Source: an uncultured Chloroflexota bacterium
GTDB lineage: Bacteria; Chloroflexota; Anaerolineae; Aggregatilineales; Phototrophicaceae
Direction: 5' to 3'
Length of the DNA stretch: 6,312 nt
NCBI GenBank assembly: GCA_937988705.1
Contig: CALKIA010000473.1
Coordinates: 1 to 6,312 of the forward strand
The notes under the pieces are model-generated. The model saw nothing but the letters and a program-made list of their open reading frames with translations. It did no database searches and was not told where the DNA came from. The position numbers and the translations under genes were made by a program. Position 1 is the stretch's first letter, and each line of letters starts with the position of its first letter. This document shows, piece by piece, positions 1 to 6,231 of the stretch.

Positions 1-71
1 TCCCACACCAGCGTGAAATCCAACCGCCGATCAAGGTAGTGCTGCAAGCTCACGGTGATGGCGAGGTGCAT
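1..71 (-). CDS. 5' end of an unrecognised minus-strand gene (partial, runs off left edge)
   Basis: Reading the minus strand from 71 down to 1 gives an ATG followed by 22 more open codons to the window edge. The peptide begins MHLAITVSLQHYLDRRLDF. The start is supported by AGGAG on the minus strand (82-78), six bases upstream of the ATG, which is ideal spacing. The gene is transcribed divergently from the DUF1800 gene, and its start codon is about 210 bases from that gene's start. The visible 23 residues carry no signal peptide or recognisable domain, so no function is given. The short length means a chance ORF cannot be excluded; the well-placed ribosome binding site is the main argument for a real gene. 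Confidence 0.5.
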   Translation of the reverse strand, partial: MHLAITVSLQHYLDRRLDFTLVW

Positions 72-77
72 GGCGAT

Positions 78-82
78 CTCCT
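78..82 (-). promoter_or_regulatory. Ribosome binding site for the partial minus-strand gene
   Basis: The minus strand reads AGGAG here, with a six-base spacer (ATCGCC) before the ATG at 71-69. This site is what distinguishes the left-edge reading frame from a random open stretch. Confidence 0.5.
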
Positions 83-265
83 ATCCGTATCCCTGATACC
101 AGTGTAGCGCCGATGGGTTCCCATGAGTTGATAATATGAATAGGACAGGAGTCCGCATCACATTCGCGCTGAAACGGGTATAGTTGAGAGATGCTAACGC
201 GCCCCTGTCTCATGGTGGTCGAGAGTCCGCGCCCGCGGGTTTTGGGGTGAAGGTGGCCAAAAAAG

Positions 266-281
266 AGTTCTCTGGAGAACT
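266..281. promoter_or_regulatory. Perfect 7-bp inverted repeat overlapping the DUF1800 ribosome binding site
   Basis: The sequence AGTTCTC-TG-GAGAACT is a perfect dyad with a two-base centre. It contains the GGAG ribosome binding site (274-277) and ends two bases before the ATG at 284. As DNA it has the form of an operator half-site pair. As RNA it would form a 6-bp stem with a CUGG loop, placing part of the ribosome binding site in the stem. On the minus strand the same dyad is followed by C and then six Ts (264-259), so it also resembles a weak intrinsic terminator in that direction. Which reading is correct cannot be decided from sequence. Confidence 0.5.
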
Positions 282-283
282 GT

Positions 284-1774
284 ATGACGTTATCGCGGCG
301 AAATTTCTTGAAGATTTCCGGCGCGGCTGCCCTCGCGGTCGGGGTAACGCCGGAGATGGCAGCCTTGTGGCGCGCCCCTACGCCCGGCAGCGCAGCGCAA
401 ACTGTCGATCCGGTGCTGCATTTGCTCAACCGCATTTCGTATGGGGTGCGCCCGCTAGCTTACGAGCACGCCCAGCAGATCGGCTATGAAGCGTACTTAG
501 ACGAGCAGTTGAACCCCGCCAGTCTCGACGACAGCGCGACCGAAGTGCGCCTGCAATACTATCCCATTCTCAATCTGGATCGGCGCACCGGCTACAGCGT
601 GAGCGACCGCTATGGGCGCTCATACCGCGCGCTGATCGACGGCACGGTGATCCGCGCCACCTACAGCGAACGCCAATTGTACGAGCGCATGGTCGAATTC
701 TGGACCGATCACTTCAATATCGCGGAAAACGGCGATTACAACGTTGACCTGATCATCCTGCACCGCGATGTGATCCGGCGGAACGCGCTCGGTAATTTCC
801 GCGATCTGCTGCTCGGCACCGCGCGCAGCCCGGCGATGCTCTACTATCTCGACAACTACCTCAATGTAGCCGAACACCCCAACGAAAACTATGCCCGTGA
901 ACTGCTGGAACTGCATACGCTCGGCGTGGACGGCGGCTACACCGAAGATGACGTGAAAGAAGTCGCGCGCGCCTTCACCGGCTGGACGGTGCATGATGGC
1001 ACGGACGACGGGTTCATCTTCAATCCTGATGTCCACGACTTCGAGCAGAAAATGGTGCTGGGGCACAAAATCCCGGCGGAGCGGGGCATCGAAGATGGGC
1101 TGCATGTGCTGGGTGTTCTGGCAAATCATCCGATGACCGCGCGTTATATCGCCTATAAGCTGTGCGTCCGCTTTGTCAGCGATGCGCCGCCGGACTCGCT
1201 CGTGGAAAGCGCCGCGCTCCAGTTCATCGTCAACAACGGCGAGATCACACCCGTGCTGCGCCACCTCTTTATGTCGGCGGAGTTTCAAGCATCCGCCGGG
1301 CAAAAGCTGCGTCGACCCTACGACTTTTTCATCGGGGCGCTGCGCGCGACGGATACCGAAATCCCGTTCTGGCGCAGGGTGGAGATAATGCAAGACCTCG
1401 CGCAGATTCCGTATGGCTGGCATCCACCGGATGGCTACCCGGATGTCGCAGGCGCCTGGATGAGCAGCAGCGGTCTGCTGGCGCGCTGGAATACGGCTAT
1501 GACGCTCACGCATGAGGCGGCGAGCGAACCCTACACCGCTCTGCGCGGCCATCTATTCGAACGCATTGGCGAACCCACCACGCCCGCCGAACTGGTCGAT
1601 GCGGTGGCGCGGCAGGTGTTCGGCACGGCGCTCTCCGAAGAGGCGAGTCGGCCATTTCTGGAATATCTCACCGACGGCACGGATAAGCTGGCGCTGGACG
1701 AACACATGCTGGCGACGAAGACGCCCACCCTGTTCGGCTTGATGCTGGCCTCACCCCTGTTTCAGTGGCGGTAA
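284..1774 (+). CDS. DUF1800 family protein, Tat-exported
   Basis: This is a 496-residue protein of the DUF1800 family, whose biochemical function is not established. The N-terminus carries a textbook twin-arginine signal, SRRNFLK at residues 4-10, followed by an Ala-rich hydrophobic stretch and a likely cleavage area near SAA (36-38); export in folded form is therefore expected. Family hallmarks follow in order: an LNRISYG-type opening at about 48-54, RMVEFWTDHFN (135-145), ARELLELHTLG (204-214), YTEDDVKEVARAFTGW (219-234), a HPMTARYIAYKLCVRFVSD-type segment near 285-305, RRPYDFF near 343, and a Pro/Gly/Trp-rich HPPDGYPDVAGAW (380-392). The length is typical of the family and the gene appears intact. 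The start is fixed by GGAG six bases upstream and by the Tat motif. It leads a three-gene unit, with the next gene starting 10 bases after its stop. Members are commonly encoded next to DUF1501 genes, as is nearly the case here. Confidence 0.93.
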   Translation: MTLSRRNFLKISGAAALAVGVTPEMAALWRAPTPGSAAQTVDPVLHLLNRISYGVRPLAYEHAQQIGYEAYLDEQLNPASLDDSATEVRLQYYPILNLDRRTGYSVSDRYGRSYRALIDGTVIRATYSERQLYERMVEFWTDHFNIAENGDYNVDLIILHRDVIRRNALGNFRDLLLGTARSPAMLYYLDNYLNVAEHPNENYARELLELHTLGVDGGYTEDDVKEVARAFTGWTVHDGTDDGFIFNPDVHDFEQKMVLGHKIPAERGIEDGLHVLGVLANHPMTARYIAYKLCVRFVSDAPPDSLVESAALQFIVNNGEITPVLRHLFMSAEFQASAGQKLRRPYDFFIGALRATDTEIPFWRRVEIMQDLAQIPYGWHPPDGYPDVAGAWMSSSGLLARWNTAMTLTHEAASEPYTALRGHLFERIGEPTTPAELVDAVARQVFGTALSEEASRPFLEYLTDGTDKLALDEHMLATKTPTLFGLMLASPLFQWR

Positions 1775-1784
1775 AAGGATCAAA

Positions 1785-2630
1785 ATGAGTCGCTCGAACT
1801 CGCTGTTAGGCTATGCCGATGACGCTCGGTTATTGATCATCAACGCCGATGATTTGGGGATGTCGTATGCCATCAACGATGCGATCTTTCGCACGCTGAA
1901 AGCCGGCCTAGTCCGGTCAACCAGCTTGATGGTTCCGTGGCCCGCCGCCCTCAACACCCTGCAGTTCCTCCAGCAGAACCCGGATATTCCGTTCGGCGTG
2001 CACCTGTCGGTCATCAATGACAATCCCGGCTATCGCTGGAAACCCCTGCTGCCCACCGCGCAAGTGCCGTCGTTGGTCGATCCCACCGGCTATTTCCACA
2101 CCTTAGCGCACATGTCCGACTTTGTCACGGCAGCGCGCTTAGACGAACTCGAACAGGAATTTCGGGCGCAAATCGAGGTCGTATTGTCCGCCGGGCTCAA
2201 ACCGACCCATCTCGATTGGCACTGCCTGCATAACGGCGGACGGGCGGACATCCTCGCTTTGACGATAGCCTTGGCGAAAGAATACGGACTCGCTGTGCGC
2301 GTCTCAGCCCGCCCGCTGATCGACCAATTGCAGCGTGACGGCTTGCCCACCAACGACCACGACCTCATGGACAGTTATGCCGTGGATGTCAGCGCTAAGT
2401 CAGCGACTTATGCCCGGATGCTGCATGAGTTACCCGCCGGGGTAACCGAATGGGCGGTACATCCGGGTCTAGACAATGCTGAAATGCGCACAATTGAACC
2501 GGATAGCTGGCAGGTGCGCACCACCGATTTTGACTTTCTGATGTCGCCGCAAGCACGGGAAGTGCTCGACCGGGAAGGGATCATTCTGCTGGATTACAAG
2601 CCCTTTCAGAAGTTGTGGCAAGAGCGATGA
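1785..2630 (+). CDS. ChbG/YdjC family carbohydrate deacetylase
   Basis: This 281-residue protein belongs to the ChbG/YdjC family, metal-dependent enzymes that remove acetyl groups from N-acetylated oligosaccharides such as chitin-derived sugars. The visible motifs fit: INADDLG at 19-25 supplies the catalytic and metal-binding aspartates, GVHLSV (71-76) supplies a histidine (H73), PTHLDWHCLH (140-149) holds the usual H/D/H metal and active-site cluster (H142, D144, H146, H149), and VHPGLD (225-230) gives a late conserved histidine (H226). The family's usual HLDSHHHxH stretch is degenerate here (HLDWHCLH), so substrate preference may differ. No signal peptide is seen, so the enzyme should be cytoplasmic. 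The start has AAAGGA (1774-1779) five bases upstream and lies 10 bases after the DUF1800 stop. The exact substrate cannot be read from sequence. Its position between two Tat-exported proteins is unusual. Confidence 0.9.
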   Translation: MSRSNSLLGYADDARLLIINADDLGMSYAINDAIFRTLKAGLVRSTSLMVPWPAALNTLQFLQQNPDIPFGVHLSVINDNPGYRWKPLLPTAQVPSLVDPTGYFHTLAHMSDFVTAARLDELEQEFRAQIEVVLSAGLKPTHLDWHCLHNGGRADILALTIALAKEYGLAVRVSARPLIDQLQRDGLPTNDHDLMDSYAVDVSAKSATYARMLHELPAGVTEWAVHPGLDNAEMRTIEPDSWQVRTTDFDFLMSPQAREVLDREGIILLDYKPFQKLWQER

Positions 2631-2632
2631 TT

Positions 2633-2638
2633 AAAGGA
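2633..2638 (+). promoter_or_regulatory. Ribosome binding site deciding the DUF1501 start
   Basis: AAAGGA lies six bases before the ATG at 2645. It favours that start over the upstream in-frame GTG (2615) and ATG (2627), both of which overlap the end of the deacetylase gene and would only add residues ahead of the Tat motif. Confidence 0.7.
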
Positions 2639-2644
2639 AAATCT

Positions 2645-3904
2645 ATGCAAACGCGGCGTAATTTTCTCAAAACGGCGGGCGTGCTTGGTGTGAGCAAAGC
2701 CCTGTTCCCCTCGTGGATGCCGCGCTTGGCGTTTCGCCCGCCGCAGCAGACCGGGCGCGGCGATGTGCTGGTGGCGATCTTCCTGCGCGGCGGCATCGAT
2801 GGCCTGAGCGCGGTGGTGCCCTTCGGCGAAGGCGCGAACTACTACGATCCGCGCCCTTCAATCGCCGTACCGGAGCCGGGGAATGGCGCCAATGCCGCCA
2901 TCGACCTCAACGGCTATTTTGGCTTGCATCCGGCCCTCGCACCGCTGGCCGACCTGTACCGCGCCAACGAGCTGCTCGTCGTCCACGCGACTGGTTCGAC
3001 CAATCCGAGCCGCTCACACTTCGATGCCATGCAGTTCATGGAGTACGGAACGCCGGGCGTCAAAACGACGGGCACAGGCTGGATCGGGCGCCACTTACAG
3101 TCAACCGCGTGGGAAAATGAATCGCCGTTCCGCGCGGTGGGCATGGGCGCGATGGTGCAAAACTCGCTGCGCGGTGGCATTCCCGCGCTCTCGCTGCGCT
3201 CCATTGCCGATTTTCACCTGCGCGGGCGTGAGGATGAACTCGCGCAGGCGCAGCAGATGCTCTCGCGCCTGTACAGCATCGACGCGCCGACCGGGGCTCT
3301 TGACTCGCAAGCTCGTTTGGTGTTCGAAACCGTCGATCTGCTCAAGGCGGTCAACGCGGGCGGCTATACCCCGGCCAACGGCGTGACTTATCCCGGCGAC
3401 AATGAAGGCTTCGGTCTTGGCTTGCAGCAGATCGCCCAGTTGATCAAGGCGGATGTTGGCCTCGAAGTGGCGTGTGTCGATGTCGGCGGCTGGGACACAC
3501 ACGAAAATCAGGGCACGAGCGATGGCTATTTCAACGGCCTGCTGACGACCATCGGCGCGGGCTTGGCGGCCTTCCGCACCGACCTTGGCGACCGCATGCG
3601 CGAAGTGACTGTCGTCACCATGAGCGAATTCGGTCGGCGGCTGGAAGAAAACGCCAGCGCCGGGACAGATCACGGGTATGGCAACTTCATGTTCGTGCTG
3701 GGCGGCGGCGCGCGCGGCGGTCAGGTGTTCACGCAGGGCTTCTCGCTCGCGCCGGAAAACCTGAACGATGGCGATCTCGAAATTACGACCGATTACCGGG
3801 ACGTGCTGGCCGAAGTGGTGAGCCAGCGACTGCTGAATCCCGCGCTCGATCAGGTCTTCCCAGATCACAGCGTCACAGCGTTGGGGCTGGTGAATTCTCG
3901 CTAA
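2645..3904 (+). CDS. DUF1501 family protein, Tat-exported
   Basis: This 419-residue protein is a DUF1501 member, a family distantly related to the alkaline phosphatase/sulfatase fold, with no settled reaction. With the start at 2645 it opens MQTRRNFLKTAG, a Tat signal with the twin arginines at residues 4-5. Family landmarks are LRGGIDGLSAVVPFG (from about 47), LHPALAPLADLY near 96, RSHFDAMQFMEYGTPG (from 123), TGWIGRHL near 143, DVGGWDTHE (279-287), TMSEFGRR (325-332) and DHGYGN (342-347). The Asp/His-rich segments (H125, D127, D284, H286, E328, D342, H343) are where metal or catalytic residues would be expected if the phosphatase-like fold is active; this is inference. Length is normal and the frame is intact. 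It is the last gene of the three-gene unit, 14 bases after the deacetylase stop. A 143-base gap follows before the next start. Confidence 0.93.
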   Translation: MQTRRNFLKTAGVLGVSKALFPSWMPRLAFRPPQQTGRGDVLVAIFLRGGIDGLSAVVPFGEGANYYDPRPSIAVPEPGNGANAAIDLNGYFGLHPALAPLADLYRANELLVVHATGSTNPSRSHFDAMQFMEYGTPGVKTTGTGWIGRHLQSTAWENESPFRAVGMGAMVQNSLRGGIPALSLRSIADFHLRGREDELAQAQQMLSRLYSIDAPTGALDSQARLVFETVDLLKAVNAGGYTPANGVTYPGDNEGFGLGLQQIAQLIKADVGLEVACVDVGGWDTHENQGTSDGYFNGLLTTIGAGLAAFRTDLGDRMREVTVVTMSEFGRRLEENASAGTDHGYGNFMFVLGGGARGGQVFTQGFSLAPENLNDGDLEITTDYRDVLAEVVSQRLLNPALDQVFPDHSVTALGLVNSR

Positions 3905-4014
3905 AAACCGCTTTACCCCTTAAGCTCAATCTCGCGGGAGCGGACGTATGATAAAGACACGTTGTACCGCTGCCGAGGAGCGTAAAACGGGGTGAGGTGA
4001 ACATTCAGACGCGT

Positions 4015-4034
4015 GGACGCGATTCGTCGCGTTC
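4015..4034 (+). promoter_or_regulatory. Leader hairpin with UUCG loop upstream of the secreted-protein gene
   Basis: ACGCGA (4017-4022), TTCG (4023-4026) and TCGCGT (4027-4032) form a perfect 6-bp stem closed by a UUCG tetraloop. The stem extends by a G-U (4016/4033) and a G-C pair (4015/4034) to 8 bp. It ends four bases before the AGGAG ribosome binding site. There is no T-tract, so it is not an intrinsic terminator. It may stabilise the mRNA 5' end or tune translation. The closing pair is A-U rather than the especially stable C-G. Confidence 0.45.
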
Positions 4035-4038
4035 CGAC

Positions 4039-4043
4039 AGGAG
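4039..4043 (+). promoter_or_regulatory. Ribosome binding site deciding the secreted-protein start
   Basis: AGGAG sits four bases before the ATG at 4048 and seven before the ATG at 4051. Either tandem ATG works, with the second having the better spacing. It argues against the in-frame GTG at 3997, which would add 17 polar residues ahead of the signal peptide. Confidence 0.65.
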
Positions 4044-4047
4044 AACC

Positions 4048-4803
4048 ATGATGAAACGATCTTTGCTGATCCTGACTGTTCTACTGATGTTTGCGCTCCC
4101 GCTCGCCGCGCAGGACGATCCGACTGTGCAGCGCGCAATTGATCTGGTCGCCCAACAACCGGACTTCGTCAGTTGGCTGGCGCAGTATCCGGGTTCCTTC
4201 GGTCAAGCCAATGATGACGACGGCGACGGCGTGTGGTATGTCGAGTTTTACGCCGAAGAGTGGTCGGAATGGCTCGGGTATGCCGATGTTGTGCTGGCGA
4301 CGGGCGAAATTGTCAACAGCTTTATCCCGCTGCCGCTGACGCCCGAAGAATTCCAACGCGGGCAAGACCGCGTCCTGCCGCTGGTGCTCAACGACCCGGA
4401 GATCACCGCGCTGCTCGTCGATCAACTGCTGTGGGATCACTACATCGACTTCAACCGCTTTGATCGCCGCTGGGAAGTCACGTTCTATCGCGGTGTGCAG
4501 GCGCTGCAAGCCGTCATCCAGCTCGACGAGGCGGCCAATCAGTTCTCGATTGAGGAAATCCGCGACCCGAACACGTTGGAAGAAGAAGATCAGCGCGCAG
4601 CGTGGCGCGACGAAGCGATCAGCTTAGCCTACAGCGGCGACGGGTCAGGCGACGCCCTCAACGGGCGCGACGACTGGACGACCTATACCGAAAACCTGCG
4701 CCCCGGCCTCTGGACAGTATCGTTTGTCGCCGGGGAAACTGAATTGTTCTTTGCGCTCGTTAACGTCGATACCGACGAAGTATTGGAAACCTTAAGACCG
4801 TGA
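4048..4803 (+). CDS. Secreted protein of unknown function with three similar repeat units
   Basis: I do not recognise this 251-residue protein as a named family. It starts with a clear Sec-type signal peptide: MMKRS, a hydrophobic core (6-19), and likely cleavage after LAA (19-21), giving a mature protein beginning QDDPT. The mature part is acidic, rich in Trp and Phe, and has no cysteine. It appears to contain three related units, each with a helical lead followed by W-x-V-x-F and then a strand-turn-strand ending: WYVEF at 63-67 with VLATGEIV at 82-89; WEVTF at 142-146 with IQLDEAANQF at 157-166; and WTVSF at 222-226 with VNVDTDEVLETL at 238-249. This alternation resembles PepSY-like small domains, but that is only pattern inference. 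An acidic DDDGDG stretch (56-61) matches part of a calcium-loop motif without the usual residue at position 12. The stop overlaps the next gene by GTGA, so the two are probably translated together. The tandem ATG at 4051 is an equally good start. Confidence 0.8.
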   Translation: MMKRSLLILTVLLMFALPLAAQDDPTVQRAIDLVAQQPDFVSWLAQYPGSFGQANDDDGDGVWYVEFYAEEWSEWLGYADVVLATGEIVNSFIPLPLTPEEFQRGQDRVLPLVLNDPEITALLVDQLLWDHYIDFNRFDRRWEVTFYRGVQALQAVIQLDEAANQFSIEEIRDPNTLEEEDQRAAWRDEAISLAYSGDGSGDALNGRDDWTTYTENLRPGLWTVSFVAGETELFFALVNVDTDEVLETLRP

Positions 4804-6011
4804 ACCTTCCGTTTCGCACCGGAGTCAATCTGCGTGAATTCGCGTACTATGGCACCGCGTCAGTGCCGTATACGCGCAGCGAACTGCAGGCCGCCCAGCT
4901 CACCGAGCTCAGCGGCCTCGGCGTGCAGTTGATTCGGTTATATGGCGCGTGTCAGCGTCTGAGCCTTGATGACAACGTCCGCCGTTTGAAGGCGGCGCTG
5001 GACACCATTCACCGTGCCGGGATGCAGGCAATTATCGCGCTCAACGACTCGTTCAACTCCGAGTGGATCGTGCCGGGGGAGAGTCCGTATCACAACGCGA
5101 CGAGCTCGCACCTGCACAAGAACTACTGGCTGAACCGGGTCTACCAGAAAACCTACCTCCCCTACATTCGCACCGTCGCCACAGCGCTGGCGGGGCATCC
5201 CGCGCTGTTGCTGTGGGAACTCGGCAATGAATACGCCCTCCATCCGCAGCCTGCCAACCCGGCCGATGAGCGCGCCTTTTACAACTTCGCCGCCGAAGCC
5301 AGCGCCGTCCTCAAGCAGATCACGCCGCTGACACTCGTCAGCACTGGCTTGATCAACACGAATCAGGTCACGGTGCCCGCCACCCGCGTGGCGGCCGCGC
5401 GCCGCCTGTACAGCCTTCCGAGCATCGACGCCATTTCAATCCACTTTTACCGGGAAGATGGTGAAATCGACTATGCCGGGCTGGACATTCAGATCGGGCG
5501 CGAACTGGGCAAACCGTTCTACGTCGGCGAGATGGGCGCGATGATTACCCGTCTGCCGGATCGCAGCGCCTATTACGCCAGCGAATTCCAACGCTGGCGC
5601 AGCGCCGGCGCGTTCACGATAATGCCGTGGGCGTTCGACACCTCGCCGTGGAATGTGGGTGTCAGCGATCTGTACGCGTTCGCGCGCATTCACCGGGACT
5701 ACAACGGCCTTAAAGCCGTGGTGCAGAGCAACGCCACCCACGCGCCCGCTTATCGACCTGTACCGACAGGAACGCGACGTTTTCAGGTGATTCTGAGTCC
5801 CCTGAGCGTCCGCATGGAAGCCTCGCTGAGTGCGAAGCGCCTCGACTTGCTGGCGGGCGGCGCGTGCATCGATGTGGATGCGAAATCGCGCACGGAGGTC
5901 GGCGGTTATGTGTGGTGGCGGCACTACGGCAAGCAGCAGTGGAGCGCAGAAAAGCGCTTGCTCGACAATGTGGTCTACATGCAGGAAGTCGCCGCCGTGC
6001 GCCTAGGATAA
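4800..6011 (+). CDS. GH5-like TIM-barrel glycoside hydrolase with C-terminal SH3-like domain
   Basis: This 403-residue protein looks like a clan GH-A (GH5/mannanase-like) retaining glycosidase. It opens with a GVNLREF strand (8-14) typical of the first barrel strand. WELGNEY (139-145) carries the likely acid/base E144 after the conserved Asn, SIHFY (213-217) supplies the usual His and Tyr, FYVGEMGA (240-247) holds the likely nucleophile E244, and MPWAFD (275-280) gives the sugar-stacking Trp. Both catalytic glutamates are present, so activity is plausible; the substrate is unknown. Residues about 330-398 (LSVRMEASLSAKRLDLLAGG, then SRTEVGGYVWWRH and WSAEK) resemble a bacterial SH3-type domain, often used for binding walls or peptides. 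No signal peptide is visible, so location is unclear. It starts at a GTG overlapping the previous stop (GTGA), with only a weak GGAA upstream at 4785-4788, so translation probably depends on coupling. No in-frame ATG lies near the N-terminus. Confidence 0.85.
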   Translation: MNLPFRTGVNLREFAYYGTASVPYTRSELQAAQLTELSGLGVQLIRLYGACQRLSLDDNVRRLKAALDTIHRAGMQAIIALNDSFNSEWIVPGESPYHNATSSHLHKNYWLNRVYQKTYLPYIRTVATALAGHPALLLWELGNEYALHPQPANPADERAFYNFAAEASAVLKQITPLTLVSTGLINTNQVTVPATRVAAARRLYSLPSIDAISIHFYREDGEIDYAGLDIQIGRELGKPFYVGEMGAMITRLPDRSAYYASEFQRWRSAGAFTIMPWAFDTSPWNVGVSDLYAFARIHRDYNGLKAVVQSNATHAPAYRPVPTGTRRFQVILSPLSVRMEASLSAKRLDLLAGGACIDVDAKSRTEVGGYVWWRHYGKQQWSAEKRLLDNVVYMQEVAAVRLG

Positions 6012-6082
6012 AGCGTCTCTCACTCGCCCCGGTTGCTCGATTCCTAGCCAACGTCAGCTATGAATAAGCCTCATTTCCACGT

Positions 6083-6128
6083 CCCCCCTCACTCCCGGCC
6101 CCTCGCCCACGCAAGCGGGGAGAGGGGC
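6083..6128. repeat. GC-rich interrupted hairpin, probable dispersed intergenic repeat
   Basis: CCCCTC (6099-6104) pairs with GAGGGG (6122-6127), and CCC (6106-6108) with GGG (6118-6120), with one internal mismatch (6105/6121) and a nine-base loop containing GCAAGC. A flanking CCCCCCTCACTCCCGG arm precedes it. Runs of this style, with C-rich and G-rich halves around a GCTTGC/GCAAGC loop, recur between genes in Chloroflexota and other genomes; I recognise the style from memory and have not searched. The CGGGGAG at 6116-6122 could alternatively pair with CTCCCCG at 6154-6160, so two exclusive folds exist. Confidence 0.55.
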
Positions 6129-6157
6129 GAATTCCCAGCAGTTGCTGTCTCCCCTCC

Positions 6158-6167
6158 CCGAATTCGG
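6158..6167. repeat. Perfect 10-bp palindrome CCGAATTCGG
   Basis: CCGAATTCGG reads the same on both strands. Its core CGAATTC also occurs at 6128-6134 at the edge of the GC-rich hairpin, so the two copies flank a 24-base spacer that itself contains CAGCA-GT-TGCTG (6136-6147). This may be a degenerate part of the neighbouring repeat rather than a separate site. Confidence 0.4.
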
Positions 6168-6231
6168 TTCACGGCAGGACAGTTTTAATATTGAGCAGCA
6201 TTAAGGCGCTGATCTGAGGAAAACGGGTTGC

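Larger units (their letters stand above)
72..283. other. Divergent intergenic region with candidate regulatory dyads
   Basis: This 212-base stretch separates the left-edge minus-strand gene from the DUF1800 gene and should hold promoters for both. It has a relatively AT-rich patch around 128-143 (TTGATAATATGAAT) that could supply a -10 element on either strand, but no convincing -35 partner is visible. A short dyad, ATGGG-TT-CCCAT, lies at 113-124 and could be an operator or chance. Open frames here overlap the DUF1800 start or lack ribosome binding sites, and I do not consider them genes. The region ends in a stronger 16-bp inverted repeat, listed separately. Confidence 0.4.
3905..4047 (+). 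promoter_or_regulatory. Intergenic leader of the second transcription unit
   Basis: This 143-base gap divides the two gene clusters and probably contains the promoter of the downstream pair. TATGAT at 3947-3952 resembles a -10 box, but no good -35 box lies 16-18 bases upstream, so the promoter call is weak. No T-rich terminator follows the DUF1501 stop, so read-through from the upstream unit is possible. The 3' end holds a UUCG hairpin and the ribosome binding site, listed separately. Confidence 0.35.

Noticed and set aside
31..435. Minus-strand open frame across the divergent intergenic region
   Set aside because: It runs antisense through the DUF1800 N-terminus and competes with the better-supported minus-strand start at 71; no domain is visible.
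184..489. Plus-strand open frame overlapping the DUF1800 start
   Set aside because: It has no ribosome binding site and overlaps the Tat signal region in another frame, and its product is Arg/Gly/Ala-rich without a recognisable domain.
620..1552. Long minus-strand open frame (310 codons) inside the DUF1800 gene
   Set aside because: It lies wholly antisense to a clearly assigned gene, has no ribosome binding site I would accept, and its translation shows no domain. GC-rich codon bias commonly leaves such antisense frames open.
3101..3868. Minus-strand open frame (255 codons) inside the DUF1501 gene
   Set aside because: It is antisense to conserved DUF1501 motifs and its product is low-complexity in Arg, His and Ala; a shadow of codon bias.
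3947..3952. TATGAT as a firm promoter -10 box
   Set aside because: No matching -35 element lies at normal spacing, so it is mentioned only as a weak possibility.
3997..4047. Upstream GTG start extending the secreted protein by 17 residues
   Set aside because: It would place a polar Arg-rich stretch before the signal peptide and ignores the AGGAG at 4039-4043 next to the tandem ATGs.
6099..6127. Intrinsic terminator after the glycosidase gene
   Set aside because: The stem is GC-rich but is followed by CGAATTCCC, not a T-tract, and it has an internal mismatch and a nine-base loop.
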